A stretch of 64,000 nucleotides of DNA from Ectocarpus siliculosus (Eukaryota > Sar > Phaeophyceae > Ectocarpales > Ectocarpaceae). The position numbers and the translations under genes were made by a program. Where the stretch lies: positions 873,828-937,827 of the forward strand of contig FN649728.1 in NCBI GenBank assembly GCA_000310025.1, in the 5' to 3' direction. This document shows, piece by piece, positions 31,560 to 44,900 of this stretch (the stretch's first letter is position 1; the number at the start of each line of letters is the position of its first letter). The notes beneath the pieces were generated by a model that had not been told where the DNA came from, ran no database searches, and saw only the letters and a list, made by a program, of their open reading frames with translations.

Positions 31560-34500
31560 CTTATGCCACAACAATGATTCGGCCATCCCTTTTCCTCCTC
31601 GACCGTGTATCCAATTCGTTGTGCACATCGCTACTCACGTTGTTTGAGAATACTTTCCAAACGATTCCTCTTTGTATGTGACTGCGACGAAATGCTAGCT
31701 CACGACCCAAGCGTTATCAGGTCGCCAGGTTACCGACTGAGCTGCTCAACCACCCTGAATACTTCTCAATACCAGACCCAGCGTAATAGCTCGATTTCAA
31801 CTTTGTTTTATTGTGCTACGGCTGCTGAATACTGGACTCTCCCCCCCCGACCTTGTACACGAGGCGACAGAAACTCCACCGAACACTGCACTGACGCGTG
31901 CAAATTGTGCGACCCGGTCACTCGTGCAAAGTATACAGCAGTCTTGCCGAAGACGGAGTCCCTCTCTCTTCCGTGTCCGTTTCGTGATATGCCACAGCAG
32001 CAAACGATACGCCGGCTTTTCTACAGTAGCGAATTGCCTGGTGGAAGACATGGGTTTCTTAAAGAGAAGATGGCATGTTATCCAGAAGGTGAGAACCGGT
32101 GCGACGGGGGTTGCTAGATTAGCATACAATTGTGCCACGGAAGGTCCTTCAATTGCGGGGTAATGACGCAAGGGCGTGGAGGCACTTGGTAGAAAGCCGT
32201 GAGTGCGTTTGGGGGACGTGAGGACCAGTTGTTGCGAGACGGCGACGTCTGTATTTGTGTTTGTCGGTAGAGTCACTTTCGCATAGCGTATTGATAAGAC
32301 CCCAGCTGATAAGTTCAAAATTAGAGAGTATTCGGAAGGGTAAGTGTAGCCTGGCGCCAGAAATAAAGTAGACGAAAACACACCACACACAAAGTACAGG
32401 TGTATCGTGTCTGCGCGTGAGCCCAATTACCCTACCAATTTTATCAATTTCAAGCATTGTTTCCACAAGGATCATGATGAGCACCGACCGGCGCTTGCCA
32501 CGCCACCGGTTGTTGCATCCCATACGGTGCCATGGGTTGCATTCCTTGAGTTTCCGCCGTGTTGAAGGAATCTGGTCCCTGGAGGCGTTTCCGAAAATTC
32601 CGAGAATTGTCTCCCCGGCAGGGCAATTCTCCCTCCTGTTTTTATCTTCCCATAGGTAACAAGGCCAACTATTTTCCGGAGACCGTTCCTCGCCCGATGG
32701 ACGATTAGTGGCTCTTCGGTACCTCGGCGGAGAATATATATTCTACTAAGACAGTCTGTAGGACGGCCAATATCGATGCTGACTGGAAAACTAGCGGACA
32801 CAAAATATATTTTCCTCTTTTTGCCACCGCACCGCCGATGTCCCTTCGTGCCGCCACGACTCCTGGCTCGATATTCAAGGGGGTTCTTTGGTTGCTGGTG
32901 TTGAATGCCCAATGTTCTTTGACTGGGACTGACTTTGGCAACGACTACACCTTTTGAGTGCGCGGAAGGCGCTTATATCAGCGAGGTGACAATCGATGGC
33001 TTCATGGGGCTCATTCTAACGTGTTCAGATGGAGAAGTGAGCAGAGGTTTCGGGTCCCACGTCTACAACTTCTTGATAGAAGAGGATTTCACCGGTAAGT
33101 GGATGCGGCTGCCTACACCTCTGAGTCTCTTCAGTGAAGCTCCATCGAAGGCGAGCCTTTCCTGCTTCAACAAGGGCGATCCATCCGATACCTCCCTTGG
33201 ACCTTATCCGTGAGTGAAGCAAAAAACAACGCGTGTTGGTAGACGACCCTCTCGGGATCAGAAGAGGCTGGCATGAAATCGTCAAACGTTGAAAATGTAC
33301 GAACGCCAGTGTGCCTCGTATCTTTGAATTCCGAATCTTGCGTGGGTTCGTTGGAAATATGTGCTGCTGGGAGGCCTGTTTCACATCAAAGGGTGGAATT
33401 TGGCCATGCCAATGCTTTATAACCGTTAGGCCGACGCTCTGAAGTGTCAACAGCCTGATCTTTAGCTCAGACCACTTCCGTCGCGTTTGCCGCACCGGAT
33501 TTTGCAGGTCAGAAACCAACCCCGGCACTTCCGCCGAGATCTCGTCCTCGTTCGACGACGGTAGTTATGCCGTAGGGGTGACAGTTTTCAAGGTTTGCGT
33601 TAAGATCTATGGTGTGGCACTCCATTGTAGGGCTATCGATGAGGCTTCGCGTCCTGCTCCCGATGGGCTGGTCTTGCCGGGCACCACCGGAACCACGGCT
33701 GATTACACCGATGATCGTTCCACATCAAACCTGATACGCGGAGCCACGTCGGAGTCGACCACCGAGCCTACCCCCGAGCCGACGCCCACCGGCATCAGCC
33801 CCACCGGCCAACATCACCGATTTAGCCCGCCCAAGGCTTCGAATTCTCACCCATCGCGGCCCCCATCACAGACATGGATAGCAGGATCAAACTCCAGAGA
33901 GGGACTAAATCACCTGCGGATCATGCTAGGACAACACTGTTTTCAGCCTCGTCCAGCAAGACTCGTGCCCCGGTGGCTCGATATGTGGTTCTTTTCATGG
34001 CTGGAATGTAGTGTTCCACTGTCAGGCAAACCGACTAGCGACGATGACATGCTTGACTCGTTTTCAACGCCGCCCATATTCAGACAACACACTGCGCGCC
34101 CTACGGTGACGCCGGGAACTGTGCGTCCTACGGCGACGCCGGGAACTGTGCGTCCTACGGTGACGCCGGGAATCCCCGACGTAAACGACGCCCCCCTTAA
34201 GGACGCAGACGTCGTAGACGGCGCCGGTGACGCCAGCAACTGGATCAAGGCACTGACAGTCATCTTGAGCACCGTCGCGGCGGCGGTCACATTCTTCGCT
34301 TTCGTATTCCACCGGCTACGCGGGAGCCCTGACGGTGGTACCCGGAACGGCGGCATCAACGGCAACACAGTTACCTGTGTTTTCGGATGTCACAACTCCA
34401 TCGGCGACACCAACAACATCACCCCGCCGCAAGCTGAAGGGCATCGCAACAATGTAGCCGACGGTTGCACGTCCGGCGAACACGGCAGCGACGACGTCTT

Positions 34501-35560
34501 TTTCAGCGCGCGCAGCAGCCCCGTACACGTTGGCGGGCTTTGCAACGACATCGGAGCAATGCAAACGTCTCTGTAGCAAAGACACATTTGCTCGGGTACA
34601 GTAGCGATGGGTATGATAATGAGGGTTGCAGCCGCCACCTTAGGATTGTGTTGTTTGGCGTGCAAAAATGCAGGTCACAACGCGTTACTTACCCTCCCTC
34701 CCGTCCATCCCCAACACTCTACGAATAGATTCTTGTTGGTTTTCGCATGTGTTTGGCAAACATGGTTCTACGCTCCGTTCAATGACGGGGAGAGCGTCGC
34801 CCGTTTCACCATCGTGGTTTACTCTTCTCTCGGGGCGGCTATAACCTGTTTTGGCCGGCTGGGTGAGTTGTGGTGGTCCTCGCATGAAAAGCGATTTGAT
34901 GTGTCGGTCAAAATCGATACCAGTATTTGCCAGATTCTTCTCAGCCGAAGAGGTTTGTTAAGCGGGGATTTACTTTTCGTGTGTATTCCTTGTGGGGCGA
35001 GTACATGTAGGCACGACGTACCGTAGTTCTTCATCCTAATAGTTGCCGATCATACCTCTATGAAGTACCACGTGGAGAACATTGTTACAGCAGCGTGTTT
35101 TGCTCTGGAACCTTCATTATTTATTCTTGGAAAACCCCGGTCCTGGCCTATTAACGCCTCAAGATAGAGATGGAGTCAAGCTGTGTCATGAGGCTTTTGG
35201 CGTCAGGTTGCCGTTGTTACGTTCCCCGTTTTTTTTTTCTTTTCACGGGCTGCTGGGTTTTTCGTTTGCTGATCGCGTGTTTTCGCCCCATCTATGCTGG
35301 ACGCCAGTGTACACCTTCCGGGTATGTTTGACGCACCAGCTGAGGTCAGCGCCACACCACAGGAGACCGGTAGATACAAGCACTGGAGATCGAAACCTGA
35401 TCCGAATTTGGTGGCTGTGGGAACTGCTGTGGGAGCGGCACCGATCGTTCAGAAGAAGTTGCCCAGACACAAACAATTGCCGAGACCAATATTGGCATCA
35501 ATAAGATCCGAAAAGAGGCTCAGATTTGCTTTCGGCATGACGTGACAACGCCCCCCCGCT
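31560..35560. repeat. Segmental duplication block, copy 2
   Basis: Closest to copy 3 (36500-41690). Shared segments include TCCTCCTCGACCGT near the start, the A-box segment at 31690-31790, and CCCTCCCGT(C/T)CA(C/T)CCCCAAC near 34695 and 40865. GAGATGGAGTCAAGCTGT at 35168 recurs at 41350. Confidence 0.7.
32838..34576 (+). pseudogene. Membrane-protein paralogue, copy 2, broken in exon 1
   Basis: The start ATG at 32838 opens MSLRAATTPGSIFKGVLWLL. Compared with copy 3, 33 bases coding for the GQYCQTDFLF region are missing in frame. One extra T at 32951-32954 (ACCTTTTGAG instead of ACCTTTGAG) then brings a TGA. After the shift, the frame continues through CAEGAYISEVTI and GFMGLILTCSDG to the GTGAGT donor at 33210. 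Exon 2 (33508-34576, after TTTTGCAG) is open: FDDGSYAVGVTVFKV, TEPTPEPTPT, three VRPT(V/A)TPGT units, one membrane span (LSTVAAAVTFFAFVFHRL) and a tail with CVFGCHNSIGD, longer than in copy 1. A single-base sequencing error could explain the frameshift. Confidence 0.7.
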
Positions 35561-37830
35561 GATTGGCCAGAAGACTCGCGCGCCCCGTTCCCCACGCCGC
35601 TGCTTTCCCCCTTTGTACACCCTGTAAAGGCCTCTTGCAAGCAAACTCTCTGCCGGTCAGGTGGCGTCCTGCTTCAATCAAGCGAAAGAAGGAGGCGCTA
35701 GCTGTAGTAGCAGCAGCAGCAACGACAACAATAGCTTCAACGTGCAACAATCACCCCTAACCAGCGATACCTTTGAGCAGCATTCCGAACCGCAACAGCT
35801 GTCTAGAGGAGGTGACGCCGATAGAGAGTAACACAAGGTGACTTTTGGGCCACGCCAGCAGTTCGAGTGGCCTACAGCTCATGGCCTGGGTGTTCTATTG
35901 GTTGCAGGCAAGAAAGTTGCACTATTTTTGAGGCTGGTGAACCTTGTCCCATTCTACCCTCTTTCCTCGGTTCCTTCCACAGCAATATCAACACATAAAT
36001 AAAGTACATACACGCACAGCCCGCATCGGAGGAGGGTAGGTCTGTCTATCCAGTGGTGGTGACATGAGGCTCGGACGAGTCTGTATCCTACGTTGCCATC
36101 TTTTTGTGGTGGTTCTACTGTGCTAATACTAACCAATCTGGACCTACTGAACAGGAACCCACGCCTCAGATAAAGTGAGGGCGGTGAGAGGTGTTTGTCT
36201 GAGCCGTGGGGGTAAAGTGGGGGGCCGTCTCAGAGAAAAAGAAGACAATGCCACCTTGGATACCAGCTAAAATATATGAAAAAGACCCTCGGATTGTCTG
36301 GGCCATTTCTGGGCCATTTATCTGACCCAAAAAAAAACTTCCGAAACGGTCTATTAACATGGGGCGTAAGTATATTATGGTGTCTCTTGTACATAGCATT
36401 GAACCCGCGCGCGCGCCGATTGACCAACGCCAAAAACAACTAAAAAAATGTGTCTAAGATACCTTTCTGAACAACTCTCTTTTTTCACCTCTAGGAATGT
36501 ATGTGGACGCAATATTAGCGGGTGTCACACAGCAGGAAGCCATACACGAACGAACGTGCTTCTTCCTCCAAAGCTTGTCCTATTGCCGCAACAACCATGC
36601 GGTCGTACCTTTCCTCCTCGACCGTACATCCGATTCGTTGCGTACATACGAACTAGTCTCTACCAACGTTGTGAGCATATCTTCGGAAAGATTCATGCTA
36701 TGCAGCTCAGGACCCAAACTTTATCAGGTTTCCAGGTTCCCGACTAAGCTGCTCAGCCACCTGGGCGACCAGCGACTAGACGCTGGGCCATAGCTAGAGG
36801 GTGCTACGGCTGCTGAAGAATGAACCCTCACCATGCGACCTTGTACACGCGGCGACATTAATCCCACCGAGCACTGCACGAACGCGTGGAAATGGTGCGA
36901 CCTGGTCACTCGTGCAATATCAACGGCAGTTTCGTCAAAGCTGGATTTTGTCTCTCTTTTATCCGTTTCGTGATAATATGTAACAAAAGCAGGCGACGCG
37001 CTGGTTTTTCTAAGGTAGCGAATTCGCCTGTGGAGGGCATGGGTTTCTTGAAGACAAGATGACATAGTATCCAGAAGATGAGAACGGGTGCGATGGGAGT
37101 CACTCGATAGCATACAAGTGTACCACAAAGGTCCTTCTTTTGGGTGTAATGATGCAAGGCTGTGGAGGCACATGGTAGAAAGCCACGAGTGTGTTAGGGC
37201 GACGTGAGGAACAGTTGTTACTAGAGGGCGACGTGTGTCACTCCGTGTGTGGGTACAGAGTCATTTTGGCATCGCGTGTCGCTATGACCCCGGCTGATAC
37301 GCCCAATACCTAAAGAGAATACCGAAGGCTAAGTGCGGCCTGGTGCCAGAAATAGATTGGACAACAACACAACACGCGCACAAAGTATCGTGTCTGCGCG
37401 TGAGCCCGAAAAACACTACAGACTATTTCTATTTCAAGCGTTGTCTCCACAAGGCTTACGATGAGCACCGACCGGCACTTTCATGCACAACGGTTGTTGC
37501 ATCCAATGCGGCTATGTGTGGTTGCATTAATTGCGTTTCCGTCGTGCTGAGGGCAGCTGGCCCCTGGAGATGTTTCCGCATATCCAAGAGTTATCTCCCC
37601 GGCAGGGGGAAACTCTCGCTTCTGTTTCTAACCTCCCATAGAGGGACAAGACCAGCTAGTACCGGAGACCATCCCTCGCCTGTTGGACAATTAGTGGCTC
37701 TTCGATGCCTTCTCCCGAGAATATTGTCCTTATCCGCTACTATAGACAGTCTGTGGGACGGCCAATATCGATGCTGACATGAAAACGAGCGGACAAATGT
37801 TTTTACCTCGTTTTACCGCCTCACCGTCGG
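34577..37830. other. Spacer between copies 2 and 3 with block flanks
   Basis: Holds the 3' flank of block 2 (to about 35560), roughly 0.9 kb without match, and the 5' flank of block 3 (from about 36500, A-box segment at 36700-36800). No gene recognised. Confidence 0.5.
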
Positions 37831-40800
37831 ATGTCCCTTCGTGACGCCACGACTCCCGGTTCGACCTTCAAGGGCGTCCTTTGGTTGCTGGTGTTCACCG
37901 CACAATGTTCCTTGGGCCAGTACTGCCAGACGGATTTCCTGTTTCTCACTGGGACTGAGATTGGCAACGACTACACCTTTGAGTGTGCGGAAGGCGCATA
38001 TGTGAGCTCGGCGACTGTATCCAGCGGAACCGATGGCTTCACGGGGCTCATTCTAACGTGTTCAGATGGAGAAGTGAGCGACGTTTTCGTGTTTTGTTCC
38101 TACTGCGACACGTTCTTCAAAACAGTGGATTTCTGGGGGTAGCTGTCTGCAACTCTGAATCTTGTCAACGAGACTCCATCGAAGGCGAGCTTTTTCTGCT
38201 ACAACATCGGCGATCCATCCGGTACCTCCCTTGGACCTTATCCGTGAGTGAAGCAACCAACAAAGCGTGCTGGTGGATGGTACTCTCGAGAAAATATGAG
38301 GCTGGTATCGAATCGCCAGACGCTGAAAGTGTACGAACGCCAGTCGTGTGCTTCGTTCCTCCTTGAATTCCGAAATGATGCGTGGTGTCGTTGGAAATAT
38401 GTGCTGCTGGATGGAGTTTGGCGTTAACTTGACCGATCCACGCTTCTTGTCGCTGACCCTATCTCGTTGGCCGTATCGAGCGATGCAGACCCGAAGGATG
38501 AAATCCCGACACTTCCGCGGAGATGACGGCATCATCATGCGACGACGGTAGCTATGTCGTCGGGGTGACGGTGTTGGAGGTTTTCGCTTCCCTCTATTCT
38601 GTGGCACTCCAATGTGCGACAATCGACGAGGCTTCGTGCCCTGCTCCCGATGGTCTACTCGTTCCGGGCACCGCCGGAACCATGCACTACGACACCAATG
38701 ATCCCACATCCATCCCGACACCCGGACCCGTGATGGAACCGACGACCGAGCCTGCCCCCGAGCCCACGCCCGAACCGACCACCAAGCCTACCCCCGAACC
38801 CATGCCAGCTCCCATACCGGTCATAGGCGTTCCCACTCGGCTCAGTCCCACCGGCCAACCTCGCCCACCTACGCCTTCGCCGTTTTCAGCCATGATTACC
38901 CCTCCGGCCGCCATCCCGACCCCTACGGTCATGCCGACGCTCCTTGACAACGATGACCCGACGAATCGTGTGTAGATGGCAGAGATAGTCCAGCAGCACC
39001 CAGTCCAACACCCCAACTCACGTGGGACTTGGCGGCTGAGCCTACAACTGAGCCCACGCGCACACCCTTGTCGGTCACCGCGCAGCCCATTCATCCCATC
39101 CCCGCCGGTCAATCTCATCCTCCTGCTTCTTGACCCTCGTCCATCGGGGCTTCCCCTACAGACAAGGGTGATGAAACACCAGCCACCACCCCGCCCCCTG
39201 CGGGTCCTACTAGAACGCCGATGTCTTCACTCTCGCTCAACGAGAGAGCCTCGCCCTGCATGACTCGTGCCCCTGTGGCTCCTAGTATGACGCCAACTAC
39301 TTCATCCATGGCCAACGAGACTCGTACCCTTGCTGTAGCTCCTACTATGGCGCCGGTGTCTTCAGCGTGCCCAGCACGACTCGCGCCCCTGCTGTGGCTC
39401 CGACGCCAACTTCTTGACTCTAGGCCTGCGAGACTTTTTCGCCCGTGGATCCTATCACTAGGACGCCGATTTCGGGTGTGGATCCTATGTATTGGACGCC
39501 GATCTCTTCACTTTCCCTCATCGTGGCTCCCGCTACAGACACGGCCAACATGCCAACCACCGCCCCACCCACCGTGGGGCCTACGGTCACGCTGGGGTCC
39601 CCCGACTTATACGACGCCCCCCAACAGGACTTAGGCGACGTAGACGGCGGCGGTGACGCAAGTAACTGGGCCAAGGCACTGACAGTCATCTTGAACACCG
39701 TCGTGGCGGCGGTTACATTCATCGCTTTCGTGTTCCACCGCCTACGTAGGTGCCCTGACGGTGGGGATGGGAATGACGACGACGGTAACAACCGGAACGG
39801 CGGTATCGACGCCAACACAATTACCTGTGTTTGCGGATGTCACAACTCCTTCGGCGACACCAACATCATCACCCCGCCGCAAGCTGGGGCACATGGCAAC
39901 AACGTAGCCCACGGTTGCACCTCCTACGAAAGCTGCAGCGACGACGTCTTTTTCAGCGCGCGCATCAGCCCGGTACACGTTGAAGGGTTTTGCAACGACA
40001 TCGGAGCAATGCAAGCGTCTCTGTAGTCAAGACAAAGTAATGCACTTCTATTTTAAGGGTTGCAGCATTTACCATAGGATTGTTTTGTGTGGCGTGCAAC
40101 AGAAGCAAGTCACAGCATTAAAGTTTTTTGTTGAAGACCGAACAATCTGCACTTTTTTGTGCACGGATGAATTCGGAACATCTCCCATCTATGTGTGTAT
40201 TTGGGTTTTTGTTGTGCCGCCCTGGAGGCGCGTTGGTTCGGATGTCTTGGTTCGGCTTTCTGGGGTTCCAAAAAGAGAAAGGTCTCACGGAGTTCTCATT
40301 CTGCTGCCTCGGTGCTACGCTTGTCCACTGGACCCAAGGGCCACGATGCGAGAAAGACACAATGTGTAGCATGCCGCCCGCTTTGGAGGGCCACGCGGTA
40401 GAGAAGGGCAGCAGCTAGCTACATCGAAATTTGGACGATAGCTCGCAATCATGTCGTAGTTTTCTCCCGCCCGCCCACCCCTTTTCTTTCGAAGGTGGGG
40501 GATAGGAGAGACGTTACGAATGAGGGTTCACTTAGGAGAGGCCTCTTAATATTTTCTGGTACTCGGAGGAGCCACCGTTGCTACCATGTAGAATCAAGTT
40601 GGTGTAGCATGGAGTGTTTCCTGAATGGTAGTTGGTACTATTGGGAGGCTCAATCGTCCGAGACTGCTACTGTACAACAGTTTCGTCCCGTCTGGTGGTA
40701 TTCGGAGGGAGATGTGTGTTTAGTAGCAGAGACACGTTAGGATACCGCGGAGGCTTTGTGCCGTGCGGGACGTGTGGTACGGGGGAAGTCTCCCCCCGTA

Positions 40801-41690
40801 GGCCACAGAAATATGAACCAAGGCAACTCGAAAGAAAAACAATAAAAGCGTTATTTAGCCTCCCTCCCGTTCACCCCCAACGCTGTACAAATAGATTCTT
40901 GCTGGTCTCCGTGTATGTTTGGCAAATGAATATGGTTCTACACCCCGTTCAACAACGGGGAGGGCGACGTCCGTTCCGCCATCGTGGGTACTTTCTCTCG
41001 AGCGGCTAAAACCTCTGTTTTGGCCGGCAGGGTAAGTTGTGGTGGTCCCGGCATGGAAAAGCGAAACCAGTATTTGCTAGCTTCTGCTCAGCCGAAGAAG
41101 TTTGTAGAGCGGGGATTTGCTTTTCGAGTGTACATGTACATGTATGTACATACCGTTTCATGTTTTTCCCTAATAGACTATGTAGTTGCCGATCATACAA
41201 TTGTACCTCTATCAATACCGCGTGTGTACACAACGAACGTTGTACATCAGCGTGTTTTGCTCTGGAACCTATTTTTTTTTATTCTTCGCACAGACTATGG
41301 CCTTGGAATACCCCGGACCCTGGCTGCGGTGTCCTCATCCTCAAGATAGAGATGGAGTCAAGCTGTTTCAAAAGGCTTTTGGCGGTGCCGATACAAATAC
41401 ACTGCTGTAGGTTGCCCTTGTCATGTGTTCCGTGACTTTCTTTCTCCTGACGGGCTGCTGGGTTTTTCGTTTGCGGATCGTGTGTTTTCGCCCCATCTAT
41501 TCTGGACGCCAGTGTACACCGTCGGCATATATGTGTGACGCACCAACTGAGCTCAGTGTCACACCACAGGAGGCAGGTACAAGCACTGGACAATCGAAAC
41601 CTCAAAAGATCCGAATTTGGTGACTGTGGGAAAACTGCCGTGGGAGAGGTCACTGCAGGAGAGGCGCTGGGACACGGATCGTTACGCGGG
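36500..41690. repeat. Segmental duplication block, copy 3
   Basis: Same order of landmarks as block 2: TCCTCCTCGACCGTACATCC, the A-box segment, GAAGACAAGATGACAT with CAGAAGATGAGAACGGG, the gene and the 3' stretch with CCCCGTTCAACAACGGGGAG. It ends near GAGATGGAGTCAAGCTGTTT and TTCGCCCCATCTATTCTGGA. Block 3 has about 0.8 kb between gene and 3' flank (40030-40850) that block 2 lacks. Confidence 0.7.
37831..40026 (+). pseudogene. Membrane-protein paralogue, copy 3, with several nonsense codons
   Basis: ATG 37831 opens MSLRDATTPGSTFKGVLWLL and QYCQTDFLFLTGTEIGNDY. In exon 1 a TAG at 38140-38142 replaces the CAG codon seen in copy 1 (WTQL becomes WG-stop). The frame then stays open to the GTGAGT donor at 38244. 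In exon 2 (acceptor GATGCAG, 38489) an in-frame TGA at 38499-38501 precedes CDDGSYVVGVTVLEV. A TAG at 38973-38975 interrupts the stalk. The distal part (39445-40026) is open again, with the membrane span LNTVVAAVTFIAFVFHRL and the tail CVCGCHNSFGD to a stop at 40024-40026. Several independent lesions argue for real decay rather than sequencing error. Confidence 0.75.
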
Positions 41691-41927
41691 ACTGTAAAAA
41701 ATTGAGGAACGCGCGGAACGGTTCCCGTGGTGCCAAACTCAGACCAATCAAAGATCTACAGTTGTAGGCTGCCGGCCCATGACCACATGATCACCCCACT
41801 CGTGGCACAAACCTACGCGCTCCTCCCGCCTTCCCTGTCTCTCCCGTTCTCTCCGCGGTGTCCAAGACTATCAGCTCCGCACACGGGCTGCCCACAACGC
41901 AGACGACATCTAAGGTGTACGAGTACC

Positions 41928-44900
41928 ATGATGCGGCGTTCCTCCAGTGCGCCTCAACCGGCCGACCGAAGGCACGCCGACACGTCTCCCTCTTCAGCAG
42001 GCCTTTTCTCTACTGGCCCAGACCCAGGCGTTCCAATCCCTCTCGATTCCGCCCCCGCCATGCTCCGACGTCATTTCAGCTGCTCTGCCTCGAGCGGCGG
42101 TCCGACAAGCCCGTTGTCAGCATCATCGGCAGCAACAGCGGCACGAACATCAGCAGCGTCATCACCAGCACCAGGACTCTGGGAGAATCTAAAATCAGAT
42201 ACCATCACGTTCGGCACCTTTCGAAGTGAATCCTTTGGTCTACCCGTTCGGCCTCAGCCATCATTGTCGGTGAGTACTTGAGGTTCTTGGGGTGAAAACA
42301 GGGAAAACGCGCTGCTATCATGGGTAGGGGAGATGATGAGAGGACGGTCTACATGTACTGTCTACTGTGCACCATCTACAGTAGTAAGTGGAGGGAAAGA
42401 CCGTGGATTCTTACATGTGTTCCTTCCTTCTCCCTTCCTCTTTGTTTTTCTTAAAACACCGTGGATTATGTACATGTGTTCCTTCCTTCTCCCTTCCTCT
42501 GTATTTTTCCTCCCCAAGACTTACATTCCTTACGCCCTTGCTCGAGCCATGAGCATGTCTTCTTCGTTCGGAGCGAACGATTCGGAACCGAACCTGCTTC
42601 TCTCCCAGCAGCAAGCATAGCAAACACAGCAAGCAGCAACACCACACAATAAAAAAAAAGGCGCGGACCCGCCGTGGAGAAAGGAAAAACCGTGGAAATA
42701 CAGGTAGCTAGCTTTCTCCTGACGCCATAAATTCATTGCTAATCTGTCTTAGACCCTTTTCTTAAATAGAGATGGGTTCGTTGGGTCATTTTCAGGAAAT
42801 AGAACAAAACCGAGAACAACTGCATGTTGGTAGACATTTGCACGTGCGTCAATACTTGTTCGCTCTTTTGTTTCTGTGGTCCATGGTCCTTCGGTGGACT
42901 GGCTGGCAAAAATGGAAAACGTCTCGCATCCTTCCCCTCTTCGGTTCACTTCAGACAGAAAACAAACTTTGGCCCCGTTATCATACATAGAGCACATGAC
43001 TCACCCCCGAAAACACCGAGTTTCCGAATAACGCCACTACCCATGTATGTAGATGGGGGGGAGAGAGAGCGACAGATGTTCTGTTGATACAAAACAGCGC
43101 CCTTGATAGCGTAGCGGGGGGGGGAGACAAGAGCGTTCTGATATGGCAAGACCGTCCACGTACTCCACAACATGCTGTACGATTCTACCACTGCACCTTT
43201 AGCACTACCCTGTCCGTAAGCAGGGATGGTACAGCCTCCTGCTTGATGCCCGTAGCAAACTACAGCAGGAATGTGTTGAAACAGAAGCAAGCTTTTTTCG
43301 ACCGAGTACCTTCGTTATTGGTTTACGACTTGGTCGCTCGATCTGGGTGGTCCACACATAGGATACCAGACCGACAGTACAGTCGGCCCCTCCAACACCG
43401 GCCGCACGTTGCTGGACGAACGGAGTGGCCATTTTCGTAGGCATCGATACGTTACCTTTGCTAAAGAAGTGTTTTTGCATGTTTTCTACATTCGGTGAAC
43501 TACCACACACTTCTATACGGCCATTCCGTCTAAAGTCGACCCCCCCCCTCGTTTCCCCTCCTAATATATTTCTCCAAGCACAGATTGAGATGCGACAGGT
43601 CCCAGAACCTTCACCTCGTAGCACCGAACGCGTGCCATCCCCACCAGCACCACCAGCACCCGTCTCCGTCGAAGACAGCACTCCCCGACCAAAGGCAGAA
43701 GAAGAGAAAGAGGATGAGAAGGAAAAGTCCGCAGATTCGAAGAAGGTTCCGGGGACTCGTCCGGGCGCGTGCATGGTGTGCCTCGAGGACTGCGACAACG
43801 TGCTTGACTCTGCCTGGTTGCACCGCCTCGCCGCTTCGTCGTCCGCTTCCGATGTTGGAGGGACCGACTGTACGGTTACTGCTTGTGTCAGCTGCCTAAA
43901 GACGTACTTCACGGTGAGAAGAGATGAGATAGAAAAACGTAGGAGCAAGGTACAATAAATCTAGACCTTATGTACCGCTGTTGAAACATACCCAAGGGAG
44001 AATTTGGGAGACAATGTCATCGGGTTGTCTTGAGCGACAAAGGGCCGAATAACACTGTTTGCGGGCGTCACGTGCCTCAAGACCGCATCGGCACCAAGAA
44101 CATGAACAATCGTAGCCCTTCAGGATCCTCAACGACGTTTGCTATATCGTCTGACGAGCTTTGGACACTACCCATCCCAGAACAACGATCGATCGGTCTG
44201 CTGATCTCCCACCCTGTGGGTGTGTGTCGACAGGATTGGACCGACTAAAGAGCCACGACACGTGCCTGGTCACTCGTTAGCGATTGTGCTGCCTGAGATC
44301 GAGTATTTCCTTGGGAATGTTCTCGACCACCTCTTCTACTACAGTGCACCAATCCGCTGTAGATGTGCATTCCGTTGTTTGGGTACTCGTCTCCCATTCT
44401 CAACACGCCATATCCCACCCCATTGCTTCAGGGCATCGTCGAGGCAGGCTTCGATGGGGCCTGTCCGCGAATGCGTTGCATGTGCTGCCCTCGGGTGGTT
44501 TGCGAGTGGGTGTGGGCCCCGCTGGTCGAAGCCACCGTTCTTGAGACCTTCCAGAAGCGCGCGGCCACCCTACTGTCTATCCAGGTACCCCCAAAGTTTT
44601 TTTTTCCAGCACAGCGTTTCCCGCATGCGATATCCTTCGCCATCCTACTCGTTATCTGCTCCAAGTCCTGCTGTGAGCGTTGAAATTGCCCACAGGGATA
44701 GACCAGCATATCTCAGCATTTTTCGGCGAAGGTCGGGGATCCAAGACTTCGATGTCCGTATCCCGCGGGCTCATCTCTTGTGTCAATCTGAGAACCAGGC
44801 AATCCGGACAGACGCCATGTACTCGCGTCTCGCTGATGAGCGCGCACCCGAGGCACTGGCCATGTGGTGTTTCAGTCAGACGAACAGCTGATTCCCACAC

